Source: Nocardia veterana NBRC 100344 (GTDB lineage: Bacteria > Actinomycetota > Actinomycetes > Mycobacteriales > Mycobacteriaceae). From it: a DNA stretch of 64,000 bases. The position numbers were made by a program, and so were the translations under genes. The first letter of the stretch is position 1, and the number at the start of each line of letters is the position of its first letter. Below the pieces are notes generated by a model. It was not told where the DNA came from and ran no database searches. It saw only the letters and a list, made by a program, of their open reading frames with translations. Positions 33,995-44,093 of the stretch are shown here, in pieces. The stretch spans positions 19,807 to 83,806 of the forward strand of contig NZ_BAGM01000067.1 in the NCBI RefSeq assembly GCF_000308855.1. The letters run 5' to 3'.

Positions 33995-36808
33995 GTGACC
34001 CGTAGTTTCGCCGACCGCCACATCGGACCCGACCCCACCGAGCTCGATCGGATGCTCGACGCCGTCGGCGTCGGCTCGATGGACGAACTGACGCGTCGCG
34101 CCGTACCCGCGACCATCCTCGACGCCGCCGACGACACCGGCCTGGACGCGCTGCCGCCCGCCGTGTCCGAACACGAGGCACTCACCGAACTCGCGGCCCT
34201 CGCGCACTCGAACACCGTGGCCACCTCCATGATCGGCCTCGGCTACTACGACACCCTGACGCCGCCGGTGCTGGTCCGCAATCTGCTGGAGAACCCGGCC
34301 TGGTACACCGCCTACACGCCGTATCAACCCGAGATCAGCCAGGGGCGTCTCGAAGCCCTGCTCAACTTCCAGACCATGGTCGCGGATCTGACCGGGATGG
34401 AGGTCGCCAACGCCTCCATGCTGGACGAGGCGACCGCCGCGGCGGAGGCGATGACGCTGCTGCAGCGGGCCAATCGGAAGAGCACCTCGCAGCGACTGCT
34501 GATCGATGCCGACCTCTTCCCGCAGACCCGAACCGTCCTGGCCACCCGCGTCGAACCGCTGGGCATCACCCTGGTCGAGGCCGATCTGAGCACGGGTGAG
34601 CTGCCCGACGGCGACTTCTTCGGTGTCGTGCTCCAGACCCCGGGAGCCTCCGGCCGGATCCTGGAGCCGACGGGGTTGATCGCCGCCGCCCACGACCGCG
34701 GCGCGCTGGTCGCGGTGGGCGCCGATCTGCTGGCGCTGACGCTGATCACACCGCCCGGCGAGCAGGGAGCCGACGTCTGTTTCGGTACCACGCAGCGTTT
34801 CGGTGTCCCGCTCGGCTTCGGCGGACCGCATGCCGGCTATCTCGCGGTCCGCACCGCGCATGCCCGGCAGCTGCCCGGCCGGCTGGTGGGCGTCTCGGTG
34901 GACGCCGACGGAAATCGGGCCTATCGGCTCGCCCTGCAGACGCGCGAACAGCACATCCGGCGGGAGAAGGCGACCTCCAACATCTGCACCGCGCAGGTTC
35001 TGCTCGCCATCGTCGCCGCCATGTATGCCTCCTACCACGGCGCGGACGGATTGCGCGCGATCGCGCGGCGCGTCCATCGCCACGCCGAACGGCTGGCCGC
35101 CGGACTCGGTGACGCTGTCGTGCACGAGCGCTTCTTCGATACCGTCCTGGTCGCGGTGCCCGGCGGCGCCGAAGCGGTGGTCGGCAAGGCCAAGGGGCGC
35201 GGCATCAATCTGCGCCTGGTCGATGCCGATCACGTGGCGGTGGCCTGTGACGAGGCGACCACCGACGCGCAGGTCGCGGTCGTGCTGGAGTGCTTCGGCG
35301 CCGACGCCGCACCGGAGGTGAGCGAGCGGCCGTCGATCGAGACCCGGACCTCGTCCTATCTGACCCATCCGGCCTTCACCCGCTACCGCACCGAAACCGC
35401 GATGCTGCGGTACCTGCGGCAGCTGTCGGACAAGGATATCGCCTTGGACCGCAGCATGATTCCGCTCGGCTCCTGCACCATGAAGCTCAACGCCACCGCC
35501 GAGATGGAACCCATCACCTGGCCCGGCTTCGCCCGGCTGCATCCCTACGCGCCGGTGGAGGATGTGCCCGGCATGCTGCGGGTGATCGAGGATCTGGAGA
35601 ACTGGTTGGCGGCCGTCACCGGATACGACCGGGTGAGCCTGCAGCCGAACGCCGGCAGCCAGGGCGAATACGCCGGCCTGCTGGCGATCCGCCGCTACCA
35701 TCTGGATCGCGGCGACACCCACCGTGACACCTGCCTGATCCCGTCGAGCGCGCACGGCACCAACGCGGCCTCCGCGGCGATGGCGGGCCTGCGGGTGGAG
35801 GTCGTGAAGTGCCGCGACAACGGTGACGTCGACCTGGACGACCTGCGGGCGAAGATCGCCGATCACGCCGACCGGCTGGCCTGCATCATGATCACCTACC
35901 CGTCCACCCACGGGGTGTACGAGCACGAGGTGGCCGAACTGTGCGCGTTGGTCCACGACGCCGGTGGTCAGGTGTACGTCGACGGCGCCAACCTGAATGC
36001 CCTGGTGGGACTTGCCCGGCCGGGGCGGTTCGGCGGCGACGTCTCGCATCTGAACCTGCACAAGACGTTCTGCATCCCGCACGGCGGCGGCGGTCCCGGC
36101 GTGGGACCGGTGGCGGTGCGCGAGCATCTGGCGCCGTATCTGCCGGGTGATCCGCTGCAGCGGGATTCACACGCGGTGTCGGCGGCGCGCTACGGTTCGG
36201 CGTCGATTCTGCCGATCACCTGGGCCTACATCCGGATGATGGGCGCCGACGGGCTGCGGCGGGCGACGACGACCGCCATCGCCTCCGCCAATTACCTTGC
36301 GCGGCGGTTGAATCCGCATTTCCCGGTGCTGTACACCGGAGACAACGGCATGGTGGCGCACGAGTGCATTCTGGATCTGCGCGAGATCACCAAGCGGACC
36401 GGCGTCACGGTCGACGATGTGGCCAAACGCTTGGCGGACTACGGATTCCACGCTCCGACGATGAGTTTCCCGGTCGCCGGCACGCTGATGGTCGAGCCCA
36501 CCGAGAGTGAAAACCTCGACGAACTGGATGCTTTCGCCGATGCGATGATCGCGATCAAGGGCGAGATCGACGAGGTGGCCGCCGGTACCTGGCCGGTGGA
36601 GCAGAGCCCGCTGCGCGGCGCGCCGCACACCGCCGCCGCGCTGGTGGGTGAATGGACCTACCCGTACAGCCGGGAAACCGCGGTGTACCCGATGGGTCTG
36701 CATTCGGCTCGGGCGAAGGTGTGGCCCGCCGTACGGCGGATCGACGGCGCCTTCGGCGACCGCAACCTGGTCTGCTCCTGCCCGCCCCTGGACGCCTACA
36801 CCGACTGA
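33995..36808 (+). CDS. gcvP: Glycine dehydrogenase (decarboxylating), P protein
   Basis: This 937-residue PLP enzyme decarboxylates glycine and loads the aminomethyl group on lipoyl-GcvH. It is a single chain with fused alpha and beta halves, as in mycobacteria. The PLP lysine is Lys690 in the [18 protein letters not shown] segment. The N-terminus 'FADRHIGPD' is typical. The GTG start has GGAG 6 bases upstream; the frame is open through the riboswitch but that part is not coding. Control by the upstream riboswitch is expected. It converges with the VWA gene. Confidence 0.97.
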   Translation: MTRSFADRHIGPDPTELDRMLDAVGVGSMDELTRRAVPATILDAADDTGLDALPPAVSEHEALTELAALAHSNTVATSMIGLGYYDTLTPPVLVRNLLENPAWYTAYTPYQPEISQGRLEALLNFQTMVADLTGMEVANASMLDEATAAAEAMTLLQRANRKSTSQRLLIDADLFPQTRTVLATRVEPLGITLVEADLSTGELPDGDFFGVVLQTPGASGRILEPTGLIAAAHDRGALVAVGADLLALTLITPPGEQGADVCFGTTQRFGVPLGFGGPHAGYLAVRTAHARQLPGRLVGVSVDADGNRAYRLALQTREQHIRREKATSNICTAQVLLAIVAAMYASYHGADGLRAIARRVHRHAERLAAGLGDAVVHERFFDTVLVAVPGGAEAVVGKAKGRGINLRLVDADHVAVACDEATTDAQVAVVLECFGADAAPEVSERPSIETRTSSYLTHPAFTRYRTETAMLRYLRQLSDKDIALDRSMIPLGSCTMKLNATAEMEPITWPGFARLHPYAPVEDVPGMLRVIEDLENWLAAVTGYDRVSLQPNAGSQGEYAGLLAIRRYHLDRGDTHRDTCLIPSSAHGTNAASAAMAGLRVEVVKCRDNGDVDLDDLRAKIADHADRLACIMITYPSTHGVYEHEVAELCALVHDAGGQVYVDGANLNALVGLARPGRFGGDVSHLNLHKTFCIPHGGGGPGVGPVAVREHLAPYLPGDPLQRDSHAVSAARYGSASILPITWAYIRMMGADGLRRATTTAIASANYLARRLNPHFPVLYTGDNGMVAHECILDLREITKRTGVTVDDVAKRLADYGFHAPTMSFPVAGTLMVEPTESENLDELDAFADAMIAIKGEIDEVAAGTWPVEQSPLRGAPHTAAALVGEWTYPYSRETAVYPMGLHSARAKVWPAVRRIDGAFGDRNLVCSCPPLDAYTD

Positions 36809-36815
36809 CCGGAAA

Positions 36816-36859
36816 GTGAGCGCCCGGGCAGGTTCACTCCGAAGGGTGAGCGCCCGGGC
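36816..36859. repeat. 14-base direct repeat between gcvP and the VWA gene
   Basis: GTGAGCGCCCGGGC occurs at 36816-36829 and 36846-36859, 30 bases apart, in the 98-base space between convergent genes. Each copy contains the palindrome GCCCGGGC. It may be part of a bidirectional terminator or a small repeat element. Confidence 0.45.
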
Positions 36860-36906
36860 GATGCGGCCCGAACCCTTGTGCCGCAACCGGATTCCGCTCG
36901 CGTGTC

Positions 36907-38601
36907 CTATGTGGTGGTCAGCGCGTGGTTGACGGCGGTGCCGAAGGACATGTCGTCGGAGGTGGCGACCTTGGTGTAGGTGCCCCCGGTCTTCTGTGCG
37001 AGGTTCTGCAGGGTCGGGGCGCCCTGGCCGCCCACCACGATGACGTCGACGCGTACCGGGTGGGCGGCGTCGGTCGCCCCGGTGATATCGGCGAGGAGTT
37101 GATCGCCCGTCACCGACGAGCTGTCGTTGGGGCCGCCGGTGATCAGCAGGACCGAGTTCGTCTTACCGGTGGCGTAGTTCTCGACCGCACTGCGGTAGGC
37201 GGCCTCCAGCGCCGGATAGGTGCGGTCGGTGCTGGAGCCCGCGAGCGCCACATTGCCCAGGGCCGTGGACAATTCGCGGCGGTGCTGCGGGCTCAGCGGC
37301 GCGGTGCGCGCGATCATCCGATACGGATTGCCGTCGGCGAGCTGGTTGGCGTAGATCCAGGCGCCCGCGCCGAAGTCGGGCGGCATGGTGTCCAGTGTCG
37401 ACTGCACCGCGGCCAGCGTGTTGTTCAGCCGCGACATCGACCCGTCGGTGCTCGCCATCGACGCCGAGGTATCGATCAGGATGGTCGATTGCACGCCCAG
37501 GACCGGGTTGGCCAGGACGGACTGCACCTGGTCGAGTACCGATTTCGCCGGGGGCGCAACGGGTGTCGCGGCCGGGGCTTCGAAGCCGTTGTCGGTGAAC
37601 AACTTCTGCTGCGCGGGGGCGCGGAGGTAATCGGCGAACAGCCCCGCGACGAGGTTCTGGGTCTTGTCGACCCAGCTGCCGGTGAGCAGCGCGGCCGGAT
37701 AATCGTCGACCGGCGCGGCACCGGTGGGCCGGAGCTGGGCCAGGTGCGGGTAGGCCTTGGCTTGCTGCTCGGTAACTGCCACGGCATGGATGGGGCCGTC
37801 AGCGGTCTGCCCGCGCTGCGCGACAGCGGCCAGCGCCGCGGCGGTGTCGGCGGCTTCCGGCGCTTCGGCGGCCAATCCGGAGATGGCGGCGACGACCTGA
37901 CCGGAGCGGGCGCTGTCCTCGGTCAGCGGGTCGGAGCCGGAGACGGCCGAGCCGACCGCCACCGCCGCGGCCAGGGAGGTATCCCCGGGCGGTAGCGCCA
38001 TGCGCAGCCCGTTCCAGCTGCCGAGCCCCAGGTCGGCGAGCGATCCGCGCTGCAGGCGGGGAAGATCGGACCAGCTGGGTTTCGCCTTGTCCAAGGCCTG
38101 GCCGAGTTGTTCGGGGACCGCCACCACGATCGGACTCGACGCGACCGAGGCCGGTGTGCCTTGGACGAGCCCCGGTACGCGCATGCGCTCCACCGCCCGC
38201 GAGGAACTCGGAATCCACAATCCCGGCTGCGGACCGAGCTTGGCATCCCAGTTCGGGGCGGTGAGCGCGGCCACCATCGCGGCCGTCGGCTGCACGGTCA
38301 CCGCGACCTTGGCACAGTGATCGCGGACCTGCGGCACGGTGGCGTTGTAGCGATCCGCGGCGGCGCGCACCGGCCCGGCGATCTCCGGATCGACGGTGAC
38401 GGCCAGGGTGACCGGGCCCTCGATGCACTGGCCTGCCGCAGTGCGGTTCTCCGACGCCGAGCGATTGCCCAGCCAGATCCACAGACCGACGGCCGCGACC
38501 AGCAGCACGACTGCCACCACGGTAATAACCAAACCTTTGCTGACGCCCCGTGATCCGCCCGCGCTGCGATGTGTGCCCACGATTTTCCAGTGTATGGTCA
38601 C
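36907..38601 (-). CDS. Membrane-anchored substrate-binding-like and VWA domain protein
   Basis: This 564-residue protein has an N-terminal membrane anchor at about 22-46. A periplasmic-binding-protein-like domain follows at about 60-355. A C-terminal von Willebrand A domain carries the MIDAS motif DTSAS near 376-381. It is expected outside the membrane, where VWA domains mediate metal-dependent protein contacts. The start is uncertain: the GTG at 38601 lacks a clear ribosome site and a GTG at 38580 is possible. It lies downstream of the whiB gene on the same strand, 105 bases away. The ligand is unknown. Confidence 0.85.
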   Translation of the reverse strand: MTIHWKIVGTHRSAGGSRGVSKGLVITVVAVVLLVAAVGLWIWLGNRSASENRTAAGQCIEGPVTLAVTVDPEIAGPVRAAADRYNATVPQVRDHCAKVAVTVQPTAAMVAALTAPNWDAKLGPQPGLWIPSSSRAVERMRVPGLVQGTPASVASSPIVVAVPEQLGQALDKAKPSWSDLPRLQRGSLADLGLGSWNGLRMALPPGDTSLAAAVAVGSAVSGSDPLTEDSARSGQVVAAISGLAAEAPEAADTAAALAAVAQRGQTADGPIHAVAVTEQQAKAYPHLAQLRPTGAAPVDDYPAALLTGSWVDKTQNLVAGLFADYLRAPAQQKLFTDNGFEAPAATPVAPPAKSVLDQVQSVLANPVLGVQSTILIDTSASMASTDGSMSRLNNTLAAVQSTLDTMPPDFGAGAWIYANQLADGNPYRMIARTAPLSPQHRRELSTALGNVALAGSSTDRTYPALEAAYRSAVENYATGKTNSVLLITGGPNDSSSVTGDQLLADITGATDAAHPVRVDVIVVGGQGAPTLQNLAQKTGGTYTKVATSDDMSFGTAVNHALTTT

Positions 38602-38706
38602 CCGAAAACCGGCGCTCGACCAGGACCTACCGCGACCGGGAGCGGTGGCCCGATCACCGAACCGGTGTGCCCGCGGGTGGTCCCGCCGGCACGCCGGTTC
38701 GGTGTG

Positions 38707-38961
38707 TCAGTCGCGGATCAGCTTGCCGCGATCGAATTCGTGACCGCCCCACACACCGGACTGGCCGGTGGCGGCCGCGAATTCCGCGCACTGGCGGCGA
38801 ATCGGGCAGCCGCCGCAGATCCCGCGTGCGTAATCGAAGTCCTGCGACGGGTACGGGAACCACGCATCGTGGTTCGGATCGCCCTTGCAGGCGGCCTGTT
38901 CCCAGCTCTGCGTATCCGAGACCGGGAGCAGATCCACCAGGGTGAGTGCTGTCGTTGTCAT
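38707..38961 (-). CDS. WhiB-like iron-sulfur transcription factor
   Basis: This 84-residue Wbl protein has the four cluster cysteines Cys25, Cys49, Cys52 and Cys58 (C-x23-C-x2-C-x5-C) and the GVWGG turn at 69-73. It should bind a [4Fe-4S] cluster and act as a partner of a sigma factor. The basic tail after GVWGG is very short (GHEFDRGKLIRD), shorter than in WhiB1 or WhiB7, so DNA contact by an AT-hook is unlikely. GGAGGGG lies 6 bases before the ATG. It is 34 bases downstream of the HNH endonuclease gene and probably in one operon. I cannot assign a paralogue number. Confidence 0.92.
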   Translation of the reverse strand: MTTTALTLVDLLPVSDTQSWEQAACKGDPNHDAWFPYPSQDFDYARGICGGCPIRRQCAEFAAATGQSGVWGGHEFDRGKLIRD

Positions 38962-38995
38962 TTCGGACCCCTCCTTTCTCGGGAGATATAGGTGT

Positions 38996-39547
38996 TCACT
39001 GTGTGGTGTCGGCGGCGGCGAGGTGCTTCCAGATCTGCCGTTGCCGCCGTTGCAGATCGGTGGGCGCCTTGGGTTCCCAGAGCAGCCGCATCCCGGCCTC
39101 GTCCGGGGTGCGGTCGGCCTTGCGGGTGTTGCACGGTCCGCACGCCGCGATCAGGTTGTTCCAGGTGTTGGGGCCCCCTCGGCTGCGCGGTCGAATGTGG
39201 TCGACGGTTCCCGCCCAGCCGGCGCAGTAGCCGCACCGGTGGTTGTCGCGCCGCAAGACGCCCGCCAGGGTGGCCCGGCTCTCGTCGTGCACGAGCACGC
39301 GGTGCTCGAGGTAGACGTAGTGCAGCAACCGAATCGTCTGCGGCAGTGCGATTTCCAGATGCTTGGAGCGAATCGGAAACCGCGGCCGGCGCTCGGCCAC
39401 CGTCTCGGCGGCCCCGCTGATCACGAGCACCACCGCACGATCGGCGCCGATATCGGTCAGCGCCTCGTAGGAGGCGTTGAGGACCAGCACCGGGGTGTGT
39501 ATCCAGTTGTCGGGAGTGAGCTGTCTTTCGGCACGACGGAACGGCAT
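38996..39547 (-). CDS. HNH endonuclease
   Basis: This 183-residue protein has a C-terminal HNH domain: Cys105-x2-Cys108, catalytic Asp116-His117, Asn131 and Cys136-x2-Cys139-Asn140. That makes a complete zinc-bound ββα-metal nuclease. The N-terminal half (about 15-95) has the 'VLVLNASYEAL' start common to a widespread actinobacterial and cyanobacterial HNH family of unknown role. It lies between a small ORF with a strong ribosome site and whiB. Its cellular role could be repair or a homing-like activity. Confidence 0.92.
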   Translation of the reverse strand: MPFRRAERQLTPDNWIHTPVLVLNASYEALTDIGADRAVVLVISGAAETVAERRPRFPIRSKHLEIALPQTIRLLHYVYLEHRVLVHDESRATLAGVLRRDNHRCGYCAGWAGTVDHIRPRSRGGPNTWNNLIAACGPCNTRKADRTPDEAGMRLLWEPKAPTDLQRRQRQIWKHLAAADTTQ

Positions 39548-39598
39548 GGGGCCACCATGTTTCGGAGAGAGCGAACGAGAAGAGAGTGGAGCGGCCGA

Positions 39599-39730
39599 TC
39601 AGGCCTGCAGAGCGAGGCGGCCGGTTTCCCGGTCGGATCGCCGCAGACGCTGGTGCGACAACTCGATGCCGGACGAAAGTCGCTGTCGGACAGGACTGTT
39701 CATCTCGTCGCGCATATTCTTCGGATACAT
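39599..39730 (-). CDS. 43-residue small protein with strong ribosome site
   Basis: The frame starts at 39730 with GGAGGAGG 7 bases upstream, one of the best ribosome sites in the window. The peptide (MYPKNMRDEMNSPVRQRL...) is basic and predicted helical, with no membrane segment. It ends 51 bases before the HNH gene on the same strand, so it could head the microORF-HNH-whiB operon as a leader peptide or a small regulator. It is too short for family assignment. Confidence 0.5.
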   Translation of the reverse strand: MYPKNMRDEMNSPVRQRLSSGIELSHQRLRRSDRETGRLALQA

Positions 39731-40160
39731 CGGCCACCTCCTCCTTCCCGGAACTCGTCGGACGGCGCCGCACGGGTGGCGGTGCCGGTTGATCATCGTT
39801 GTCATGGTGACACAGCGTTACCGCCGTTGTCGGGTCATTTTTCACGCGATCGCCGGGGTGAGCGGCCGGTGATCCCCCCACGTCGAGTTCTACAACGTGG
39901 TGTCCGGGAGGTTTGTTCCGATACGGCCGGAACCGGAGTGTGACGGCCGATACGCCGCGCGGCCGAGGAGCCGTCGGGTGTCGGTTCTCCGCTCGACCGG
40001 GTCAGCGGGATCGACGATTCTCCCCAGTGCTGGGCAACAATGAGCCACCGGCGCATTTATGCTGTGGCATAACGGAACTCTGAGCTGAGGTGGTGTCTCG
40101 GGGGCGGCGTACACCGCGGCCGCCGGTCCGGTGTTTCCACTTGTCGATGGTGAGGGTTGT
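39731..40160. other. Divergent intergenic region
   Basis: This 430-base region lies between the small ORF/HNH/whiB unit and the secreted lipase. It must hold both promoters. I see no gene or clear operator. Confidence 0.6.
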
Positions 40161-41567
40161 ATGCCCCGGTGGGCTTGGCGTGTCTTGATTGTGGTGGTGG
40201 TGTCGGTCGCCGGCGGGCCCGCGCTGGTCGCGCGGGCGGATCCGCCGCCTCCGCCGGCAGCGGGGCAGATCTCGTTGCCTCCGGGGCCGAGCATTCCGGA
40301 TCTGCAGCGGTGGATCGACTCCGTGGTGCCTCGGCCGCAGCTTCCGGCCGGGCCGACGACGCCCGCCGCCGAGTCCACAACCCCCGGCCGCGCGACCGCC
40401 GCGCTGCGCGCCGCGGTGCTGCCCGACGATATCGGCGATCCGCTGTTCGACGCCTGGCCGGCGCGGCTGGCGGAGCTGGTTCCCGGTGACATCGTCGAAG
40501 TCAGGGACGTGACTCCGGTCGCCGGACCGCTGCTGTCCATGCCGCTCGGCGCGCCCCCGCGGCAGGTGGTGCAGATGAAATACCGCACCACCGATGCCCG
40601 GGGTGAGCCGTCGTTCGCGACCGCAACGCTGGCGCTGCCGGCGACGGCCTGGACCGGGCCGGGCAGCCGCCCCGTCCTGGTGAACAATCTCGCGATCGAC
40701 GGTCTGGGGCGCCGATGCACCCCCGGATACACTCTGGCACACGGTATTTCGGACACCACGAACTTCGCCGACTTCTTCCCGCCGCTGTCCCAGCCGGCGC
40801 TGCAGCGCGGCTACGCGGTGCTGATCCCCGACCACGAGGGCCCGCATATGGCCTATGCCGAACCGTTCGTGGCCGGGCACGCGGTGCTGGACGCCGTGCG
40901 CGCCGCGCGAACCCTGCTGCCCGGAGAACTCGGGGGCAGCCGCTACGTGATGGCCGGGTATTCCGGCGGCGCGATCGCGACCCGGGCCGCGGCGGCGCTG
41001 ATCGACTCCTACGCACCGGATCTGACCGAGGTCGTCACCGGCGCCGCGGTCGGCGGGGTGCCCGCCGATTTCCGCATGCTGGCCCGGACGATGAACGCCA
41101 ACCTGGCCTCCGGGGTGTTCATGGCCGCGGTGTTCGGCATCGGGCGCGAGCATCCCGAGATCCTCGCGTCGATGAACAATCTGGCTCAGCAGGTGACCGT
41201 ATCGCCGCTGAAGAACACGTGTATGAATCTGATCGCGGCGCCGGGTGCACTGCTGATGCCGATCGACCTCGTGGCGAACACTCCCGACCCGCTGAACGGC
41301 CCGGTGGCCGAGCAGGTGTTCCGGGCGACCGATCTGGCGGACCGGAAATCGGCGGTGCCGCTGCTGGTCTACAACGGGGCGCAGGACATCTGGATCCCGG
41401 CCGCCGGCGCCGAGCAGTTGTTCCGGCAGCAGTGCGCGCTGGGTGTCGCGGCGATCTACCGCAGCGTGCCCGGCGAACACTTCCTGGCCGGCGACACCGG
41501 CTGGCCGTTGCTGATCACGTGGCTCGACGAACGGCTGCGGGGTGAGCCCGCACCGAACGAATGCTGA
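40161..41567 (+). CDS. Secreted lipase (secretory lipase family)
   Basis: This 468-residue protein has an N-terminal signal peptide (about 1-28, ending near VARADPP), a Pro-rich linker, and a secretory-lipase-type alpha/beta-hydrolase domain. The nucleophile elbow is GYSGGA near 266-271, with an acid in 'NGAQDIWIP' and His in 'PGEHFLAG'. It should hydrolyse lipids outside the cell. The ATG at 40161 has GAGGG upstream. Its 3' end converges with glcB. It is a LIP-type protein common in Nocardia and mycobacteria. Confidence 0.9.
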   Translation: MPRWAWRVLIVVVVSVAGGPALVARADPPPPPAAGQISLPPGPSIPDLQRWIDSVVPRPQLPAGPTTPAAESTTPGRATAALRAAVLPDDIGDPLFDAWPARLAELVPGDIVEVRDVTPVAGPLLSMPLGAPPRQVVQMKYRTTDARGEPSFATATLALPATAWTGPGSRPVLVNNLAIDGLGRRCTPGYTLAHGISDTTNFADFFPPLSQPALQRGYAVLIPDHEGPHMAYAEPFVAGHAVLDAVRAARTLLPGELGGSRYVMAGYSGGAIATRAAAALIDSYAPDLTEVVTGAAVGGVPADFRMLARTMNANLASGVFMAAVFGIGREHPEILASMNNLAQQVTVSPLKNTCMNLIAAPGALLMPIDLVANTPDPLNGPVAEQVFRATDLADRKSAVPLLVYNGAQDIWIPAAGAEQLFRQQCALGVAAIYRSVPGEHFLAGDTGWPLLITWLDERLRGEPAPNEC

Positions 41568-41645
41568 GTCCGATCGCTCGATCCCGGCCCACCGCGACCG
41601 CATCGCCCGGACACACGGCAGCCCCGGTCGTCGATGACGACCGGC

Positions 41646-41689
41646 GCTGCCGGGTACGAGAATTCCCGCGGCCGCCGATCCCGGGCAGC
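41646..41689. terminator. Possible bidirectional terminator between lipase and glcB
   Basis: GCTGCCGGG (41646-41654) pairs with CCCGGGCAGC (41680-41689) with one bulge, in the 130-base space between convergent genes. The long loop makes it a modest candidate. Confidence 0.3.
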
Positions 41690-41697
41690 CTCGCGGA

Positions 41698-43881
41698 TCA
41701 GCCCTTGGCGGCGAGCGCCTTCGCCTCGCGGCGGCGGCGGTGCAGGATGGGCTCGGTGTAGCCGTTGGGCTGCCGGGTTCCCTCCAGGATCAGTTCCTTG
41801 GCGGCCTGGAAGGCGACGCTACCGGCGAAGTCGGGCGCCATCGGCTTGTAGGCGGGGTCTCCGGCGTTCTGCCGGTCGACGACGGGCGCCATCCGCTCCA
41901 GGCTCTCGACGATCTGCTGCTCGGTGACGATGCCGTGGCGCAGCCAGTTGGCCATCAGCTGGCTCGAAATGCGCAGGGTCGCACGGTCTTCCATGAGCGC
42001 GACATCGTTGATGTCGGGCACCTTGGAGCAGCCGACGCCCTGATCGATCCAGCGGACCACGTAGCCCAGGATGGACTGCGAGTTGTTGTCCAGTTCGTTG
42101 CGGATCTCCTCGTCCGACCAGTTGGTGTCGGCGGCCAGCGGGATCTCCAGGATCTGGTCGACGGTGGCGCGGGCGCCGCCCTTCGCGATCTCGGCCTGCT
42201 TGGCGAACACGTCCACCAGGTGGTAGTGGGTGGCGTGCAGCGTTGCCGCGGTCGGGGAGGGAACCCAGGCGGTGGTGGCGCCGGAACGCGGGTGGCCGAT
42301 CTTCTGCTCGAGCATGTCGTGCATCAGATCCGGCATGGCCCACATGCCCTTACCGATCTGCGCCTTGTGCGGCAGGCCGGTGGCCAGCCCCTTGTCGACG
42401 TTCCAGTCCTCGTAGGCCAGGATCCACTGCTGCTTCTTCATCTCGGCCTTGCGGATCATCGGGCCGGCCTCCATGGAGGTGTGGATCTCGTCGCCGGTGC
42501 GGTCCAGGAAGCCGGTGTTGATGAACACCACACGGTCCTTCGCGGCGGCGATGCAGGCCTTCAGGTTGACCGTGGTGCGGCGCTCCTCGTCCATGATGCC
42601 GACCTTGAGGGTGTTGCGGGCCATGCCCAGCACATCCTCGATCCGCTCGAACAGCTCGTTGGCGAAGGCGACCTCGTCCGGGCCGTGCATCTTCGGCTTC
42701 ACGATGTAGACCGAACCGGTGCGCGAATTGCTCACCCGGGCGTTGCCGTTGAGCGAGTGCAGCGCGATCAGGGAGGTGATCAGGCCGTCCATGATGCCCT
42801 CGGGCACCTCGTTGCCCTGGGCGTCGAGGATGGCGTCGGAGGTCATCAGGTGACCCACGTTGCGCACGAACAGCAGCGAGCGGCCGTGCAGCACCAGTTC
42901 CTTGCCGTCCAGGCCGGTGTAGACCCGGTCCGGATTCATGGTGCGGGTGAAGGTCTTACCGCCCTTGCTGACCTCTTCGGCCAGATCGCCCTTCATCAGG
43001 CCCAGCCAGTTGTGGTAGCAGAGCACCTTGTCCTCGGCGTCGACCGCGGCGACCGAGTCCTCGAAGTCCATGATCGTGGTGACCGCGGACTCGAGCACGA
43101 CATCCTTGACGCCGGCGTCGTCGGTCTTGCCGATCGGCGACTCCGGATCGATCTGGATGTCGATGTGCAAACCGTTGTGGCGCAGCAGGATCGAGCTCGG
43201 CGCGGCGGGATCGCCCTGGTAGCCGACGAGCGCGGAGGCATCGGCCAGGCCGATGTCGGTGCCGTCCTCGAGGGTGACCTCGAGTTCGCCGTCGACGATC
43301 TTGTAGGCCTTGGAGCCGACGTGCGAACCGGTGATCAGCGGCACGGCGTCGTCGAGGAAGTTGCGGGCCCACTCGATGACCTTGTCACCGCGGACCTTGT
43401 TGTAGCCGGTGCCCTTCTCCGCCCCGCCGGCCTCGGAGATGGCGTCGGTGCCGTAGAGAGCGTCGTAGAGCGAGCCCCAGCGTGCGTTGGCGGCGTTGAT
43501 CGCGAACCGGGCGTTACTGACCGGCACGACCAGCTGGGGGCCTGCGGTGGTGGCGATCTCGTCGTCGACGTTCTGGGTGCCGATCGAGAAGTCGGCCGGC
43601 TCCTCGCGCAGGTAGCCGATCTCGGTGAGGAACTTCTTGTAGGCGGCCTTGTCGTAGCCCTTGCCGGGGTTCTCGGCGTGCCAGGCATCCAATTTGCCCT
43701 GGATCTCGTCGCGTTCGGCCAGCAGGGCGCGGTTGCGGGGAGCGAGGTCGTTGATGACGCTCTCCGCACCGGTCCAGAACGCGGCGGAATCTACGCCGGA
43801 GCCGGGGAGCGCCTCGTTCTCCACGAAGTCATGGAGAACCTTGGCCACCTGGAGCCCGCCGACCTGAATCCGCTCTGTCAT
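41698..43881 (-). CDS. glcB: Malate synthase G
   Basis: This 727-residue monomeric malate synthase condenses glyoxylate with acetyl-CoA to malate. It has the expected N-terminal clasp, the TIM-barrel parts '[18 protein letters not shown]' and '[15 protein letters not shown]'-like segment, and a C-terminal plug with '[25 protein letters not shown]'. It starts MTERIQVGG as in mycobacterial GlcB. It completes the glyoxylate shunt and also salvages glyoxylate from glycine metabolism, consistent with gcvP nearby. It is monocistronic. Confidence 0.97.
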   Translation of the reverse strand: MTERIQVGGLQVAKVLHDFVENEALPGSGVDSAAFWTGAESVINDLAPRNRALLAERDEIQGKLDAWHAENPGKGYDKAAYKKFLTEIGYLREEPADFSIGTQNVDDEIATTAGPQLVVPVSNARFAINAANARWGSLYDALYGTDAISEAGGAEKGTGYNKVRGDKVIEWARNFLDDAVPLITGSHVGSKAYKIVDGELEVTLEDGTDIGLADASALVGYQGDPAAPSSILLRHNGLHIDIQIDPESPIGKTDDAGVKDVVLESAVTTIMDFEDSVAAVDAEDKVLCYHNWLGLMKGDLAEEVSKGGKTFTRTMNPDRVYTGLDGKELVLHGRSLLFVRNVGHLMTSDAILDAQGNEVPEGIMDGLITSLIALHSLNGNARVSNSRTGSVYIVKPKMHGPDEVAFANELFERIEDVLGMARNTLKVGIMDEERRTTVNLKACIAAAKDRVVFINTGFLDRTGDEIHTSMEAGPMIRKAEMKKQQWILAYEDWNVDKGLATGLPHKAQIGKGMWAMPDLMHDMLEQKIGHPRSGATTAWVPSPTAATLHATHYHLVDVFAKQAEIAKGGARATVDQILEIPLAADTNWSDEEIRNELDNNSQSILGYVVRWIDQGVGCSKVPDINDVALMEDRATLRISSQLMANWLRHGIVTEQQIVESLERMAPVVDRQNAGDPAYKPMAPDFAGSVAFQAAKELILEGTRQPNGYTEPILHRRRREAKALAAKG

Positions 43882-44093
43882 CTACTGCCTCATTTCGAGA
43901 AAGCCGGATGGAAAAAGTACGCCTGTCATGTTACCCGTGGGTAGTTGCACGGCTGCGGTCGGCATCGATTGAGCAGGCCCGATTGTATCGTGAGCCACAG
44001 TCGGGGCAGGTCGTCGATCCGGGCGCCGGGGACGGTACCGGTCCTGCCCAACCTACGAGTCGCCCACCGCCTGTGGTGATCGGACCCGGGTGC

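Noticed and set aside
33866..36127. Long frame antisense to gcvP
   Set aside because: Antisense mirror of a well-supported gene in high-GC DNA.
38601..38700. Promoter elements for the VWA gene
   Set aside because: No convincing -10/-35 could be picked out in GC-rich sequence.
41740..43944. 734-codon frame antisense to glcB
   Set aside because: Antisense mirror; composition typical of non-coding GC-rich frames.
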